Of a DNA stretch of 64,000 bases, positions 33,947-42,827 are shown piece after piece. Within the stretch, counting starts at the first letter, position 1. Each line of letters starts with the position of its first letter. Origin of the DNA: JAUIJL01 sp965366625. Its GTDB lineage: Bacteria > Acidobacteriota > Thermoanaerobaculia > Multivoradales > J023. The stretch covers positions 62,001-126,000 of the forward strand of contig CBDUGP010000006.1 of assembly GCA_965366625.1 (NCBI GenBank), in the 5' to 3' direction. The translations under genes and the position numbers were made by a program. Below the pieces are notes generated by a model. The model was not told the origin of the DNA. It saw only the letters and a list, made by a program, of their open reading frames with translations, and did no database searches.

Positions 33947-36900
33947 ATGGCTGTTTCACCCATGGTTCCCCCAGGATTTGCCGCCGACGAGACACTTTAT
34001 CAAGGTGAGCGATCCCGCGTACTAAGGGCAACGCGAGAGTCGGACGGCCAAGCGTTCGTTTTGAAGATGCCAGTCCGCCCCCAGTCGATAGCGTTTCGGA
34101 CCCGCTATCGACTGGAGTATGAGGTCGGAAGCCTGGTTAAACATCCTCAGGTCGTTCAGTACCACGATGTCGTTCCCTTGATGAATCATTGGGTATTGGT
34201 CGAGGAAAACCTCGAGGGTCGCTGCCTGGAAGACGAGATCCCCGACGGAGGTTTTGAAACCCGCCTCTTCTTGAGAATCTTGCTCCAAGTGGTCAAGGGC
34301 TTGGCATCGATCCACCGAGCGGGGGTCATTCACAAAGGAATCCACCCTCGAAATCTGGTGTACGACGCCCAAACGGGCGGGGTCAAAATCATCGACTTCG
34401 GCAACGCGACACGAGTTCGTCGCGAAACGCCAGGTGCTGTGCTACCGCGCCGAAGCTCTGGACGCATCGAATTCATGTCGCCCGAGCAGAGCGGGCGCAT
34501 GAACCGCTCCTTAGATCATCGAAGCGATTTCTACTCGCTCGGGATCTCTGCCTATCAGCTTCTAACCGGCCGACTTCCTTTTCAAGCGAGCGAACCCGCC
34601 GAACTCATCCACTGCCACATGTTCGCCTCTGCACCGCCGCTCACCGATCTTCGACCGGATCTCCCTCCACCGGTCGTGCGGATGGTCGAAAAGCTCATGG
34701 CCAAAAGCGCAGAAGAGCGCTACTTCAGCGCCAGGGGCTTGAGGCGGGATCTCGAAAGATTCTTGCGTGAACTCCGATGGGCCGGGCATGTTTCGGATTT
34801 TCAGCTCGGCGAAGCGGATCTTCCGGCGAAATTCCATCTGCCGGAACGGATTTACGGCCGCCGTCCCCAGACCAGCGCGATCCTCTCTACCTTCCGGCAA
34901 GCCGCCTTTCTGCCCTCGAGCCCCACTAAGCATACGGTGATGCTCTTGGTCTCGGGAGCACCCGGCATCGGCAAGTCGGCCTTAGTTCACGAACTCCAGC
35001 GGGATTTGACCGGCCACCGCGGCTATTTCGTGGTCGGAAAATGCGGCCAATATTTGCGCGGCAAACCCTATTCCGCCTTAGCCCAAGCCTTGGAAGCCTT
35101 CTGCGGTCATCTCTTGACCGAAAGCTCCTCCCTGCTGGCGGAGTGGCGGCGCAGAATCGACCATGTGATCGGCCCCCGGGATCAAGTGCTCTTAGACCTC
35201 ATCCCGAGCCTCGAATTCGTCTTGGGACCTCGCCCGTCCCGTCCACTGGCACCCCGGGAAACCGAGACGCGATTGCATCGGGCCCTGATCAAATTCCTTC
35301 GGGCCGTCAGCCTACCCGATCGGCCCTTGGTCATCTTCTTGGACAATCTTCAATGGGCCGACCAGGCTTGTTTGAGATTGCTCGAAGCCATGGCCACCCG
35401 CGAGGCCGTGCCCCACCTCTTTATTCTCGGCGCCTTTCGCAGCAACGAGGTTGAGGTCGATCACCCTCTGACCTCGACCTTAGACCGAATTGAGGCAAAG
35501 GTCGGATCGGTCAATCGCTTGCAGCTCGAAAATCTAGAGGCTGCGGACTTGAATCGGCTGCTCTCCGACGCCCTTTCGAGCCCACTTTCAGCCACCCGCC
35601 CGCTGGCCGAGCTGGTGCACCTCAAGACCGACGGCAATCCCCTCTTCGCCCGGGAATTCATCCAATCCCTTTACGACCAGGGGCTGATTCGATTCCGCCA
35701 ACCCAAGGGCTGGTTGTGGGATATGCAGGGAATTCGCGCCCAAGAAATCACCCAAGACGTGGTGGAACTGGTCAGCCAGAAAATTAAAACGCTGCCACGT
35801 GAAACCCGCGGCGTCTTGCGCTGGGCGGCATGCCTTGGAGGCACCTTCCGTTTCGCCACCCTGGCCGCGGTCTATGAGCGACCCAACGGACCCTCCGCCG
35901 CTGCCGCCTTGTGGCCGGCGATCGAGGAAGGGTTGATCTTGGCCCTCGACGAGCACTATTTGGCCCTTTCGAGCGCCTCCACCTGCGACGACGTACCGCC
36001 CACTTGTCAGCTGGGTTTCGCCCATGATCGCATCCAGCAAGCAGCCTACTTCTCGCTGCCGGTCGCTGCCCGGGCTGCCCTGCACCTCAGGATCGCAAGA
36101 TATTTCACCCGCTCTTCCCGTGCGCCAGGGGATTTGCTGTTTGAAGTGGTCGAACATTTCGACCACGGACGTCCTCTGCTGCGAGATGCCGACGAGCGGG
36201 CCAAGATCGCCGAGATCTATCTCAAAGCAGGGCGACGGGCCAAATCCTCGGCAGCCTATCCCGATGCCGTTCGATTCTTGCGCTCCGGCTTGGAACTCTT
36301 CGGACCAGCCTCATCGCAAAGCCACCCGGATTCATCGCAAAGCCACCCGGATCTGTGGCAAAGCCACCCGGATTCGTGGCAAAGCCACCCGGATCTGTGG
36401 CGGAGACACCCGCGCATCGCGTTCGACTTTCATCGAGAAATCCTAGAGAGCTTGGTGCTCTCCACCCGATTCGACGAAGCCGACGAGTTATTCGAATTCC
36501 TCTTCCCCCACTGCCGCAACGTCGACGAGCAAATGGATCTCTACCTGCTGCACATGGACGGGCTGTTGGTCCAGGGCCGGACGGTGGATGCGATCGAAGC
36601 CGCGCGCCAATCGCTCGTCTTGCTCGGCCAAACCATGCCGACCCAGGAGAGCTGCAATCAAGATCTCGACGAAGAGTTGGCGACCATGGAGGAGCTGATC
36701 GGCGAGCGCCAAATCGAGGAACTAGTATCGATTCCGAAAATTCACGACCCCGAGCTGAGCATCCTGATGAGGGTGCTGTCGAATATCTCTTCCGCGGCCT
36801 ATGGGCGCGGCCGGGCGGACCTCTTAGCCTGGTCGGCCACACGTCAGGTGAATCTTTCGATCAAATACGGTCACAACGAAATGGCGGCCATGAACTATGC

Positions 36901-39241
36901 GCGGTTCGCCGTCGCCACCGCCATTCCCATGCAGCGCGATTACCATGCAGCCCTCGCTTTCGGGGCCTTGGCGATGCGCCTGCTCGGAGCGCAGAGCACC
37001 AATGACTGGACCAGGGCTCGGGCATTGACCCTCTATGCCGGTGGCATCTTGCCCTGGCATCGCCCCTTGAAACACAGTGTCGAGCCGCTGCAAGAAGCCC
37101 TCGGCATCTGCCTCGACTGCGGCGACCTGGCGTTCTCCAATTACTCCCTGTGGTTCATGCTCAGCGGTCGATTCTTCTCGGGCGAGCCCCTTGACGAACT
37201 CGCCGCTGAAACCGAAAAACAGCTGGGGTATTTAGAACGATCCTATGCAACTCGCTTGCGAGATCAGATCCGTGCCGGTCTCTTGCAGCCCATCGCCGCG
37301 CTGGCAGGAAAAACCCGCAGCCCCGAATCCTTCGACGACGCCCACTTCAATGAAACGGCCTACCTCGAATCGATCGCAGAGTCTAGGTACGCTCTAGCTA
37401 TATATTTCGCTTCCAAGATCAGGCAGCTCTACCTCTTCGACGCAACGGCCGAGGCTGTCGAGTTACTCGACCGACTTCCAGAAATTCGCCGTGCCATTCC
37501 AACCCAACCCCTACTGGCGGACGCGATTCTTTTTTCGTCGTTGGCGATCACACGGCATTGGCCAGAGGGAAAGGACTCTGAGCAAAGGGAGTGGGCCCGG
37601 CTCTTGGACCAGAACGATTCGCTATTGGGCCATTGGGCGGAAGCTTGCAGCGCGAATTTCTCGCATATGAAATGGCTGGTGGAGGCCGAGCAAGCACGAA
37701 TTAGCGGTGAACTACAGCCCGCGATGGAGCTCTACCAAAAGGCTGCAGCAGCCACGGAGCAACATGGCCTTCTCCAATATCGTGCCTTGGCCCTTGAACT
37801 CTATGGCCGATTCTGGCTTGAGGTCGGCGACTCCAAGGCCGCCAATATTTACCTCTACTCCGCCCAAAACCTGTACTCCGAATGGGGCGCTGTCGCCAAG
37901 GTCGAGCAATTTCAACAGCTCTACCCCGACCTTGCCCCACCGATCACGAGTGATGGGGATTCGAATTCGGACGGCTTAGATCTCGACGGTATCCTCAAGG
38001 GATGTCAGGCTATTTCCAAAGAGGTCCGCCTCGAGAGGCTGCTACAAACCCTGCTCGCGGTGGCTATCGAGCACGCCGCCGCCGACCGTGGGGTCCTGCT
38101 CACCGCTCGGGACGGCCGTTTGGTCGTCGAGGCTGAGGTTTGCTCGGCCGAGGCATTGCCCGTGGTCAATGAGCCGATTCCCCTCGAGCACTACCACGAG
38201 ATTTGTCGATCGGCAGCTCTCTACGTTTTTCGTACCGGCGATGAGGTGGTATTGGGAGACGCCATGACCGGCGAGCAATTTGCCACAGATCCTCGAATCC
38301 TCGGCGGCAAGCTGAGGTCCCTGCTCTGTCTTCCCATGCAGAGCCACGGGGAAACCCGCGGAGTGCTTTACTTAGAAAATACGACCACCGCCCATGCTTT
38401 CACGGAAGCCCGTCTTTCTGCCCTGAGAATCCTATTGGGTCAATCGGCAATTTCATTGGAAAACGCCCACCTCTACGAAAGCCTAACCCGTGAGATCACG
38501 GAGCGAGCCCAAACCGAAGACCGCCTGAAAAGCTACACCACCGAACTCGAATCGAAAAACGCAGAGCTCGAACGTTTCAGCTATACGGTTTCCCATGATC
38601 TCAAAAGCCCGCTGGTCACCATCAAGGGATTCTTGGGGTTGCTGAAAGAAGACGCGGCCGAGGGCGACCGCGAGGCCATGGACGCCGACATTCAGCGGAT
38701 CGGCGATGCCGCAGACCGCATGCACGACCTGCTGAGCGATCTGCTCGAGCTATCCAGGGTCGGACGTTTGGTCAATCCACCCGTAGAATTCTGTCTGCGT
38801 GAGCTGGTTCAAGAAACGGTCGACCTGTTGGCCGGCCCAATTCACCAATCCGGAGCCGAAGTAATCGTCTCCCCCGGCCTTCCCCATGTAAGAGCAGACC
38901 GCCTCAGACTCGGCGAAGTGATTCAGAACCTGGTGGAAAACGCGATCAAATTCATGGGCGACCAGCCCGACCCCCGGGTCGAGATCGGCTGGTTGGCTGA
39001 GGCTGACCCCGTCTACTTCGTGCGAGACAACGGAATCGGCATCGATTCCCAGCATCAGAAGGTCATTTTTGGCCTGTTCGAACAGCTCGACCAACGCAAA
39101 GAAGGAACCGGAGTCGGCTTGGCCCTCGTTCGTCGAATCGTCGGAGTCCACGGCGGGCAGCTGTGGATCGAATCCGAAGGAGAGGGAATGGGCTCCACCT
39201 TCTGCTTCACCCTCGGGGCCGAGAAACCATCTCCGGGGTAG
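33947..39241 (+). CDS. Pseudokinase-like / AAA / TPR / GAF / histidine kinase signalling giant
   Basis: A 1764-residue protein of the family called trifunctional serine/threonine kinase, ATP-binding protein and sensor histidine kinase. Order: kinase-like domain (15-270; FVLKM Lys, IIDFGNA), AAA/ATPase (290-640; VSGAPGIGKSALVHEL, FLDNLQWAD), helical repeats (700-1330), GAF (about 1346-1504), HisKA (LERFSYTVSHDLKSPLVTIKG) and HATPase (NLVENAIKFMG, VRDNGIGID, GTGVGLALVRRIVG). In the kinase part the catalytic loop reads HKGIHPRN instead of HRDxKPxN, so the catalytic Asp is Gly and phosphotransfer is doubtful. A 21-bp unit is repeated about five times near residue 790-820. ATG at 33947 or 33962; no clear RBS. 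Confidence 0.85.
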   Translation: MAVSPMVPPGFAADETLYQGERSRVLRATRESDGQAFVLKMPVRPQSIAFRTRYRLEYEVGSLVKHPQVVQYHDVVPLMNHWVLVEENLEGRCLEDEIPDGGFETRLFLRILLQVVKGLASIHRAGVIHKGIHPRNLVYDAQTGGVKIIDFGNATRVRRETPGAVLPRRSSGRIEFMSPEQSGRMNRSLDHRSDFYSLGISAYQLLTGRLPFQASEPAELIHCHMFASAPPLTDLRPDLPPPVVRMVEKLMAKSAEERYFSARGLRRDLERFLRELRWAGHVSDFQLGEADLPAKFHLPERIYGRRPQTSAILSTFRQAAFLPSSPTKHTVMLLVSGAPGIGKSALVHELQRDLTGHRGYFVVGKCGQYLRGKPYSALAQALEAFCGHLLTESSSLLAEWRRRIDHVIGPRDQVLLDLIPSLEFVLGPRPSRPLAPRETETRLHRALIKFLRAVSLPDRPLVIFLDNLQWADQACLRLLEAMATREAVPHLFILGAFRSNEVEVDHPLTSTLDRIEAKVGSVNRLQLENLEAADLNRLLSDALSSPLSATRPLAELVHLKTDGNPLFAREFIQSLYDQGLIRFRQPKGWLWDMQGIRAQEITQDVVELVSQKIKTLPRETRGVLRWAACLGGTFRFATLAAVYERPNGPSAAAALWPAIEEGLILALDEHYLALSSASTCDDVPPTCQLGFAHDRIQQAAYFSLPVAARAALHLRIARYFTRSSRAPGDLLFEVVEHFDHGRPLLRDADERAKIAEIYLKAGRRAKSSAAYPDAVRFLRSGLELFGPASSQSHPDSSQSHPDLWQSHPDSWQSHPDLWRRHPRIAFDFHREILESLVLSTRFDEADELFEFLFPHCRNVDEQMDLYLLHMDGLLVQGRTVDAIEAARQSLVLLGQTMPTQESCNQDLDEELATMEELIGERQIEELVSIPKIHDPELSILMRVLSNISSAAYGRGRADLLAWSATRQVNLSIKYGHNEMAAMNYARFAVATAIPMQRDYHAALAFGALAMRLLGAQSTNDWTRARALTLYAGGILPWHRPLKHSVEPLQEALGICLDCGDLAFSNYSLWFMLSGRFFSGEPLDELAAETEKQLGYLERSYATRLRDQIRAGLLQPIAALAGKTRSPESFDDAHFNETAYLESIAESRYALAIYFASKIRQLYLFDATAEAVELLDRLPEIRRAIPTQPLLADAILFSSLAITRHWPEGKDSEQREWARLLDQNDSLLGHWAEACSANFSHMKWLVEAEQARISGELQPAMELYQKAAAATEQHGLLQYRALALELYGRFWLEVGDSKAANIYLYSAQNLYSEWGAVAKVEQFQQLYPDLAPPITSDGDSNSDGLDLDGILKGCQAISKEVRLERLLQTLLAVAIEHAAADRGVLLTARDGRLVVEAEVCSAEALPVVNEPIPLEHYHEICRSAALYVFRTGDEVVLGDAMTGEQFATDPRILGGKLRSLLCLPMQSHGETRGVLYLENTTTAHAFTEARLSALRILLGQSAISLENAHLYESLTREITERAQTEDRLKSYTTELESKNAELERFSYTVSHDLKSPLVTIKGFLGLLKEDAAEGDREAMDADIQRIGDAADRMHDLLSDLLELSRVGRLVNPPVEFCLRELVQETVDLLAGPIHQSGAEVIVSPGLPHVRADRLRLGEVIQNLVENAIKFMGDQPDPRVEIGWLAEADPVYFVRDNGIGIDSQHQKVIFGLFEQLDQRKEGTGVGLALVRRIVGVHGGQLWIESEGEGMGSTFCFTLGAEKPSPG
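36314..36397. repeat. 21-bp in-frame tandem repeat, 4 copies plus a partial one
   Basis: Units of the form TCGCAAAGCCACCCGGATT plus two bases, encoding (S/W)QSHPD(S/L), in the helical region of the large signalling protein. The units differ at two or three bases and keep the frame. Confidence 0.92.
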
Positions 39242-39257
39242 CGCGCAGTGCTACCCC
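39235..39257. terminator. Bidirectional hairpin between the signalling gene and sdhB
   Basis: GGGGTAGC / GCGCAGT / GCTACCCC, an 8-bp stem and seven-base loop that includes the kinase stop codon. It lies between convergent genes. No T-run directly follows, though CTTTTTCG occurs about 35 bases on. Confidence 0.5.
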
Positions 39258-39305
39258 GAAGGGGCGATTGGCAAGATGCTATGCGCTTTTTCGATCAAAG
39301 GACCG

Positions 39306-40070
39306 TCAGCCGGCGGAAGCGGGCCTCTTGCCTTTGAACAGCGCCACCAGGTAGTCGCGGTTCATTCGGGCGATGAAATCCGTGGAGATGTCCTTCGGGC
39401 AGGCTGCTTCGCACTCTCGATGATTGGTGCAGCTGCCGAAGCTCTCTTCTTCCATCTGCGCCACCATTTCGACCACCCGTTGGTAGCGCTCGGGTTGTCC
39501 CTGGGGCAACAATCCCAGGTGGGACACTTTGGCCGAGGTGAAGAGTTGGGCCGCGCCATTCGGGCATTGGGCGACACAGGCGCCACAGCCGATGCACGCG
39601 GCCGCTTCGAAGGCGACGTCGGCATCGGATTTGGGCACTGGAATTTCGTTGGCATCGGGGGCGGAACCCGTGCCGACCGAAACGTATCCTCCGGCCTGGA
39701 TGATCCGATCGAAGGCACTTCGGTCGACCATCAGATCCTTGAGCACCGGAAAAGCGGCTGATCGCCAGGGTTCGATGGTGATCGTGTCTCCATCCTTGAA
39801 CGTGCGCATGTGCAACTGGCAGGCGGTCGTTCCGCCTTGGGGGCCGTGGGCGTTGCCGTTGATCATCATGCCGCACGCCCCACAAATACCCTCACGGCAG
39901 TCGTGGTCAAAGGTGATCGGCTCTTCGCCCTTCTCGATCAATCGCTCGTTGACCACATCGAGCATTTCCAAGAACGACATATCCGGGCTTATCTCTTTGG
40001 CCTCGTAAGTGACCATTTGGCCGTCGGCCTTGGAACTCGATTGGCGCCAAACATGAAGAGTGAGGTCCAT
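39306..40070 (-). CDS. sdhB: Succinate dehydrogenase/fumarate reductase iron-sulfur subunit
   Basis: A 254-residue electron-transfer subunit that links the flavoprotein to the membrane quinone site. The N-terminal [2Fe-2S] ferredoxin has CREGICGACGMMING and a later Cys in TTACQLH. The C-terminal domain carries the [4Fe-4S] and [3Fe-4S] motifs CIGCGACVAQCPNGA and SCTNHRECEAACPKDIS. Length and the KDIS ending match B-type enzymes. Its ATG shares a base with the sdhA stop (TAATG). Confidence 0.95.
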   Translation of the reverse strand: MDLTLHVWRQSSSKADGQMVTYEAKEISPDMSFLEMLDVVNERLIEKGEEPITFDHDCREGICGACGMMINGNAHGPQGGTTACQLHMRTFKDGDTITIEPWRSAAFPVLKDLMVDRSAFDRIIQAGGYVSVGTGSAPDANEIPVPKSDADVAFEAAACIGCGACVAQCPNGAAQLFTSAKVSHLGLLPQGQPERYQRVVEMVAQMEEESFGSCTNHRECEAACPKDISTDFIARMNRDYLVALFKGKRPASAG

Positions 40071-41983
40071 TATTTATAACTCCTCTGGGTGAGCTTGACG
40101 TGTTCGAACTCCAGGGATTCTTTGTGTAATTCCCAGCTGGTGCCTTCCTGCTTCTTCTCCCATGCGGAGACATGGGAGAACGACTCGTCGTCTCGCAGGG
40201 CCTCCCCTTCTTCGGTCTGATGCTCTTCTCGGAAGTGGCCGCCGGCGGATTCGTCACGGGAGAGGGCATCGCGACACATCAGCTCGCCGAGCTCGAAAAA
40301 GTCAGCCACACGACCGGCTTTCTCCAAGCTCTGGTTGACGTCGCCGGCAGATCCCAACACGCGAACGTCGTTCCAGAACTCTTCCCGCAGGGCAGGGATC
40401 TTTTCGATCGCGGTCTTCAACCCCTCTTCGGACCGGGCCATGCCGCAATAGTCCCACATCAGCTTGCCGAGCTCTCGGTGGAACGAATCGACGCTGCGGG
40501 AGCCGTTGACCGACATCAAACGATCCACTCGGCCCGCCACCTCGGTCTCGACTTTTTTGAACGCCTGGTCCTCGGTCGAGACATCCTCGCCCATATGATT
40601 CGCCAAGTAGTCACCGATGGTGTAAGGCAGAACAAAATAACCGTCTGCCAACCCTTGCATCAAAGCCGAGGCACCCAATCGATTGGCGCCGTGGTCTGAG
40701 AAGTTGGCTTCGCCGATGGCGTACAAACCGGGAACGTTGGACATCAGGTTGTAGTCCACCCACAATCCACCCATGGTGTAGTGCACTGCCGGGTAGATGC
40801 GCATGGGTACCTGATAAGGATTCTCGCCGGTGATCTTTTCGTACATGTGAAAAAGATTTCCGTACCTGGCGGAGACCGCGTCTTGGCCCAGCCTGCCGAT
40901 GGCGTCGGCAAAATCCAAGTACACACCCAAGCCGCCCGGCCCCACGCCCCTACCCTCGTCACAGACTGCCTTGGCATTGCGGGACGCCACGTCTCGGGGG
41001 ACTAGGTTTCCAAAGCTGGGATAGCGGCGCTCCAGGTAATAATCCCGATCTTCTTCGGGGATCCGCCCTGGAGGCCGGGAATCGCCACCCTTTTTGGGGA
41101 CCCAGATTCGGCCGTCGTTGCGCAAGCTCTCCGACATCAAGGTCAGCTTGCTCTGGTGGTCGCCGGAGACCGGGATACAGGTCGGATGAATTTGGGTGTA
41201 GCAAGGATTAGCGAAAAGGGCTCCGCGACGATGGGCGCGCCAAGCCGCGGTAACATTGCAGCCTTTGGCGTTGGTCGACAGAAAGAACACGTTGCCGTAT
41301 CCCCCGGTCGCTAAGACCACCGCGTCACCGGCATGGCTGGAGACCTCGCCGGTCACCAAGTCACGGACCACCACGCCCTTGGCATGGCCATCGACCAAGA
41401 CCACATCGAGCATTTCCGTCCGCGGATACATCTTCACTTTGCCCGTATGGATCTGGCGTGAAAGGGCCTGATAAGCGCCGAGTAAGAGCTGTTGGCCGGT
41501 TTGTCCCCGTGCGTAGAAGGTGCGGGAAACCTGAGCGCCACCAAATGAACGGTTGTCCAACATGCCGCCGTATTCGCGGGCGAAGGGTACTCCTTGAGCC
41601 GCGCACTGATCGATGATGTTCACCGACACCTGGGCCAACCGGTACACATTGGCTTCGCGCGACCGATAGTCGCCGCCTTTCACGGTGTCGTAAAACAACC
41701 GATAAACACTGTCGCCATCGTTCTGATAGTTCTTAGCGGCGTTGATGCCGCCTTGGGCGGCGATGGAATGGGCACGTCGAGCACTGTCTTGGTAACAGAA
41801 GGCCTTAACGTTGTATCCCAGCTCCGCCATGGTCGCAGCCGCCGAGGCGCCTGCCAAACCGGTTCCGACCACGATGACATTGAATTTTCGCTTATTGGCA
41901 GGGTTCACCAACTTCATGCGGAAGCGGTGCTCGTCCCATTTCTGTTCAATAGGACCCTCGGGTATCTTGGCATCGAGCTTCAT
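40070..41983 (-). CDS. sdhA: Succinate dehydrogenase/fumarate reductase flavoprotein
   Basis: A 637-residue FAD enzyme oxidising succinate to fumarate in the tricarboxylic acid cycle, membrane-associated with SdhB and SdhC. FAD motif VVGTGLAGASAAATMAELG; the covalent-FAD His lies in RRAHSIAAQGGINAAK; substrate and active-site features include QIHPTCIPVSG, RDVASRNAK with its Arg, and MGGLWVDYNLMSNVPGLYA. The long C-terminal helical domain is typical of the B-type used by Bacteroidetes, Deltaproteobacteria and Acidobacteria. GTAGGAG precedes the ATG. Middle gene of sdhC-sdhA-sdhB. Confidence 0.95.
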   Translation of the reverse strand: MKLDAKIPEGPIEQKWDEHRFRMKLVNPANKRKFNVIVVGTGLAGASAAATMAELGYNVKAFCYQDSARRAHSIAAQGGINAAKNYQNDGDSVYRLFYDTVKGGDYRSREANVYRLAQVSVNIIDQCAAQGVPFAREYGGMLDNRSFGGAQVSRTFYARGQTGQQLLLGAYQALSRQIHTGKVKMYPRTEMLDVVLVDGHAKGVVVRDLVTGEVSSHAGDAVVLATGGYGNVFFLSTNAKGCNVTAAWRAHRRGALFANPCYTQIHPTCIPVSGDHQSKLTLMSESLRNDGRIWVPKKGGDSRPPGRIPEEDRDYYLERRYPSFGNLVPRDVASRNAKAVCDEGRGVGPGGLGVYLDFADAIGRLGQDAVSARYGNLFHMYEKITGENPYQVPMRIYPAVHYTMGGLWVDYNLMSNVPGLYAIGEANFSDHGANRLGASALMQGLADGYFVLPYTIGDYLANHMGEDVSTEDQAFKKVETEVAGRVDRLMSVNGSRSVDSFHRELGKLMWDYCGMARSEEGLKTAIEKIPALREEFWNDVRVLGSAGDVNQSLEKAGRVADFFELGELMCRDALSRDESAGGHFREEHQTEEGEALRDDESFSHVSAWEKKQEGTSWELHKESLEFEHVKLTQRSYK

Positions 41984-41992
41984 GGTGGGCTC

Positions 41993-42670
41993 CTACTGCA
42001 CGAGTCCGGTCAGGACGGCGAGCGGAAATGAAATGTTGGCGGCTGAAATAAGGACGGCAAAGGCGACCGCGATCTGCTTGCGCAGCGCGTTGAAGCGCCC
42101 ACCGTTCAGACCCAGCGATTGGAACATACTCCAAAGGCCGTGAAAGAGATGAAATCCCAAGGCAATATTCGCCAGGATGTAAAAGCCGCTGATCAACGGT
42201 TGTGAAAAGCCGGTGATCACGTTGTGGTAGACGTCACCGGACTTGAAATCCGAATGTAAATCGCCGGTGGTGAGATGCAGGAGGTGGTAGATGATGAAAA
42301 GGAGAATAATCACTCCGCCCCAGCGCATGGTTCGGGAAGCGTATGTGGATTTCTCATAGGACTCTTTTCGGTAAGCCTCTGGTCGGGCTCGCCGATTGAT
42401 CTGAGTCAGCTGCCAAGCGCTCAGAATGTGCAAAACCACGGCCACTAGCAATCCGATTCGCGCGACCCACAAAAACTCACCCGGACCAAAGAACGGCTCA
42501 CCAATTTGACGCAGCCCGTGGGCATATTCGTTGAGCTTCTCCGGTCCGAAATAGAGCTTCAGGTTGCCGAGCATATGGGTCACGACGAAGCCGAACAGCA
42601 TCAGTCCCGTAACCGCCATCACCGCTTTCTTGGCCATGGGGGAACGGTACAGGTCGATGATCCAGCCCAT
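41993..42670 (-). CDS. sdhC: Succinate dehydrogenase cytochrome b subunit, B-type
   Basis: A 225-residue membrane anchor with five predicted helices that binds two b hemes and quinone. Helices begin at VMAVTGLMLFGFVVTHMLG, VARIGLLVAVVLHILSA, GGVIILLFIIYHLLHL, ISGFYILANIALGFHLFHG and QIAVAFAVLISAANI; His residues in the first four are the likely heme ligands. One fused subunit rather than SdhC plus SdhD defines type B. First gene of the operon; AGAGG sits seven bases before the ATG. Confidence 0.93.
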   Translation of the reverse strand: MGWIIDLYRSPMAKKAVMAVTGLMLFGFVVTHMLGNLKLYFGPEKLNEYAHGLRQIGEPFFGPGEFLWVARIGLLVAVVLHILSAWQLTQINRRARPEAYRKESYEKSTYASRTMRWGGVIILLFIIYHLLHLTTGDLHSDFKSGDVYHNVITGFSQPLISGFYILANIALGFHLFHGLWSMFQSLGLNGGRFNALRKQIAVAFAVLISAANISFPLAVLTGLVQ

Positions 42671-42827
42671 GCTTACCTCTTCTCTTTGAAATCAAGTTGA
42701 CAAGGCCCCGACAGGCGACCCGTGAACGGGTCGGAATCGGCGGGTGGGGCGGGCACCGCCGATCGGGGTGGGGCGGCGCCGAGCCGGCACCGCTCTGACT
42801 CTAAGGATGTTAACCCAAGTCGGCCCC
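42671..42827 (-). other. GC-rich leader upstream of sdhCAB
   Basis: The 157 bp between pcnB and sdhC must hold the sdh promoter or be read through from pcnB. I see a hairpin CGACCCG/TTCA/CGGGTCG about 45 bases before sdhC, and GC-rich inverted repeats further up, but no clear -35/-10 pair. Confidence 0.4.

Noticed and set aside
36314..36397. CRISPR-like array
   Set aside because: Units are 21 bp with no spacers, stay in frame inside a long gene and encode a peptide repeat.
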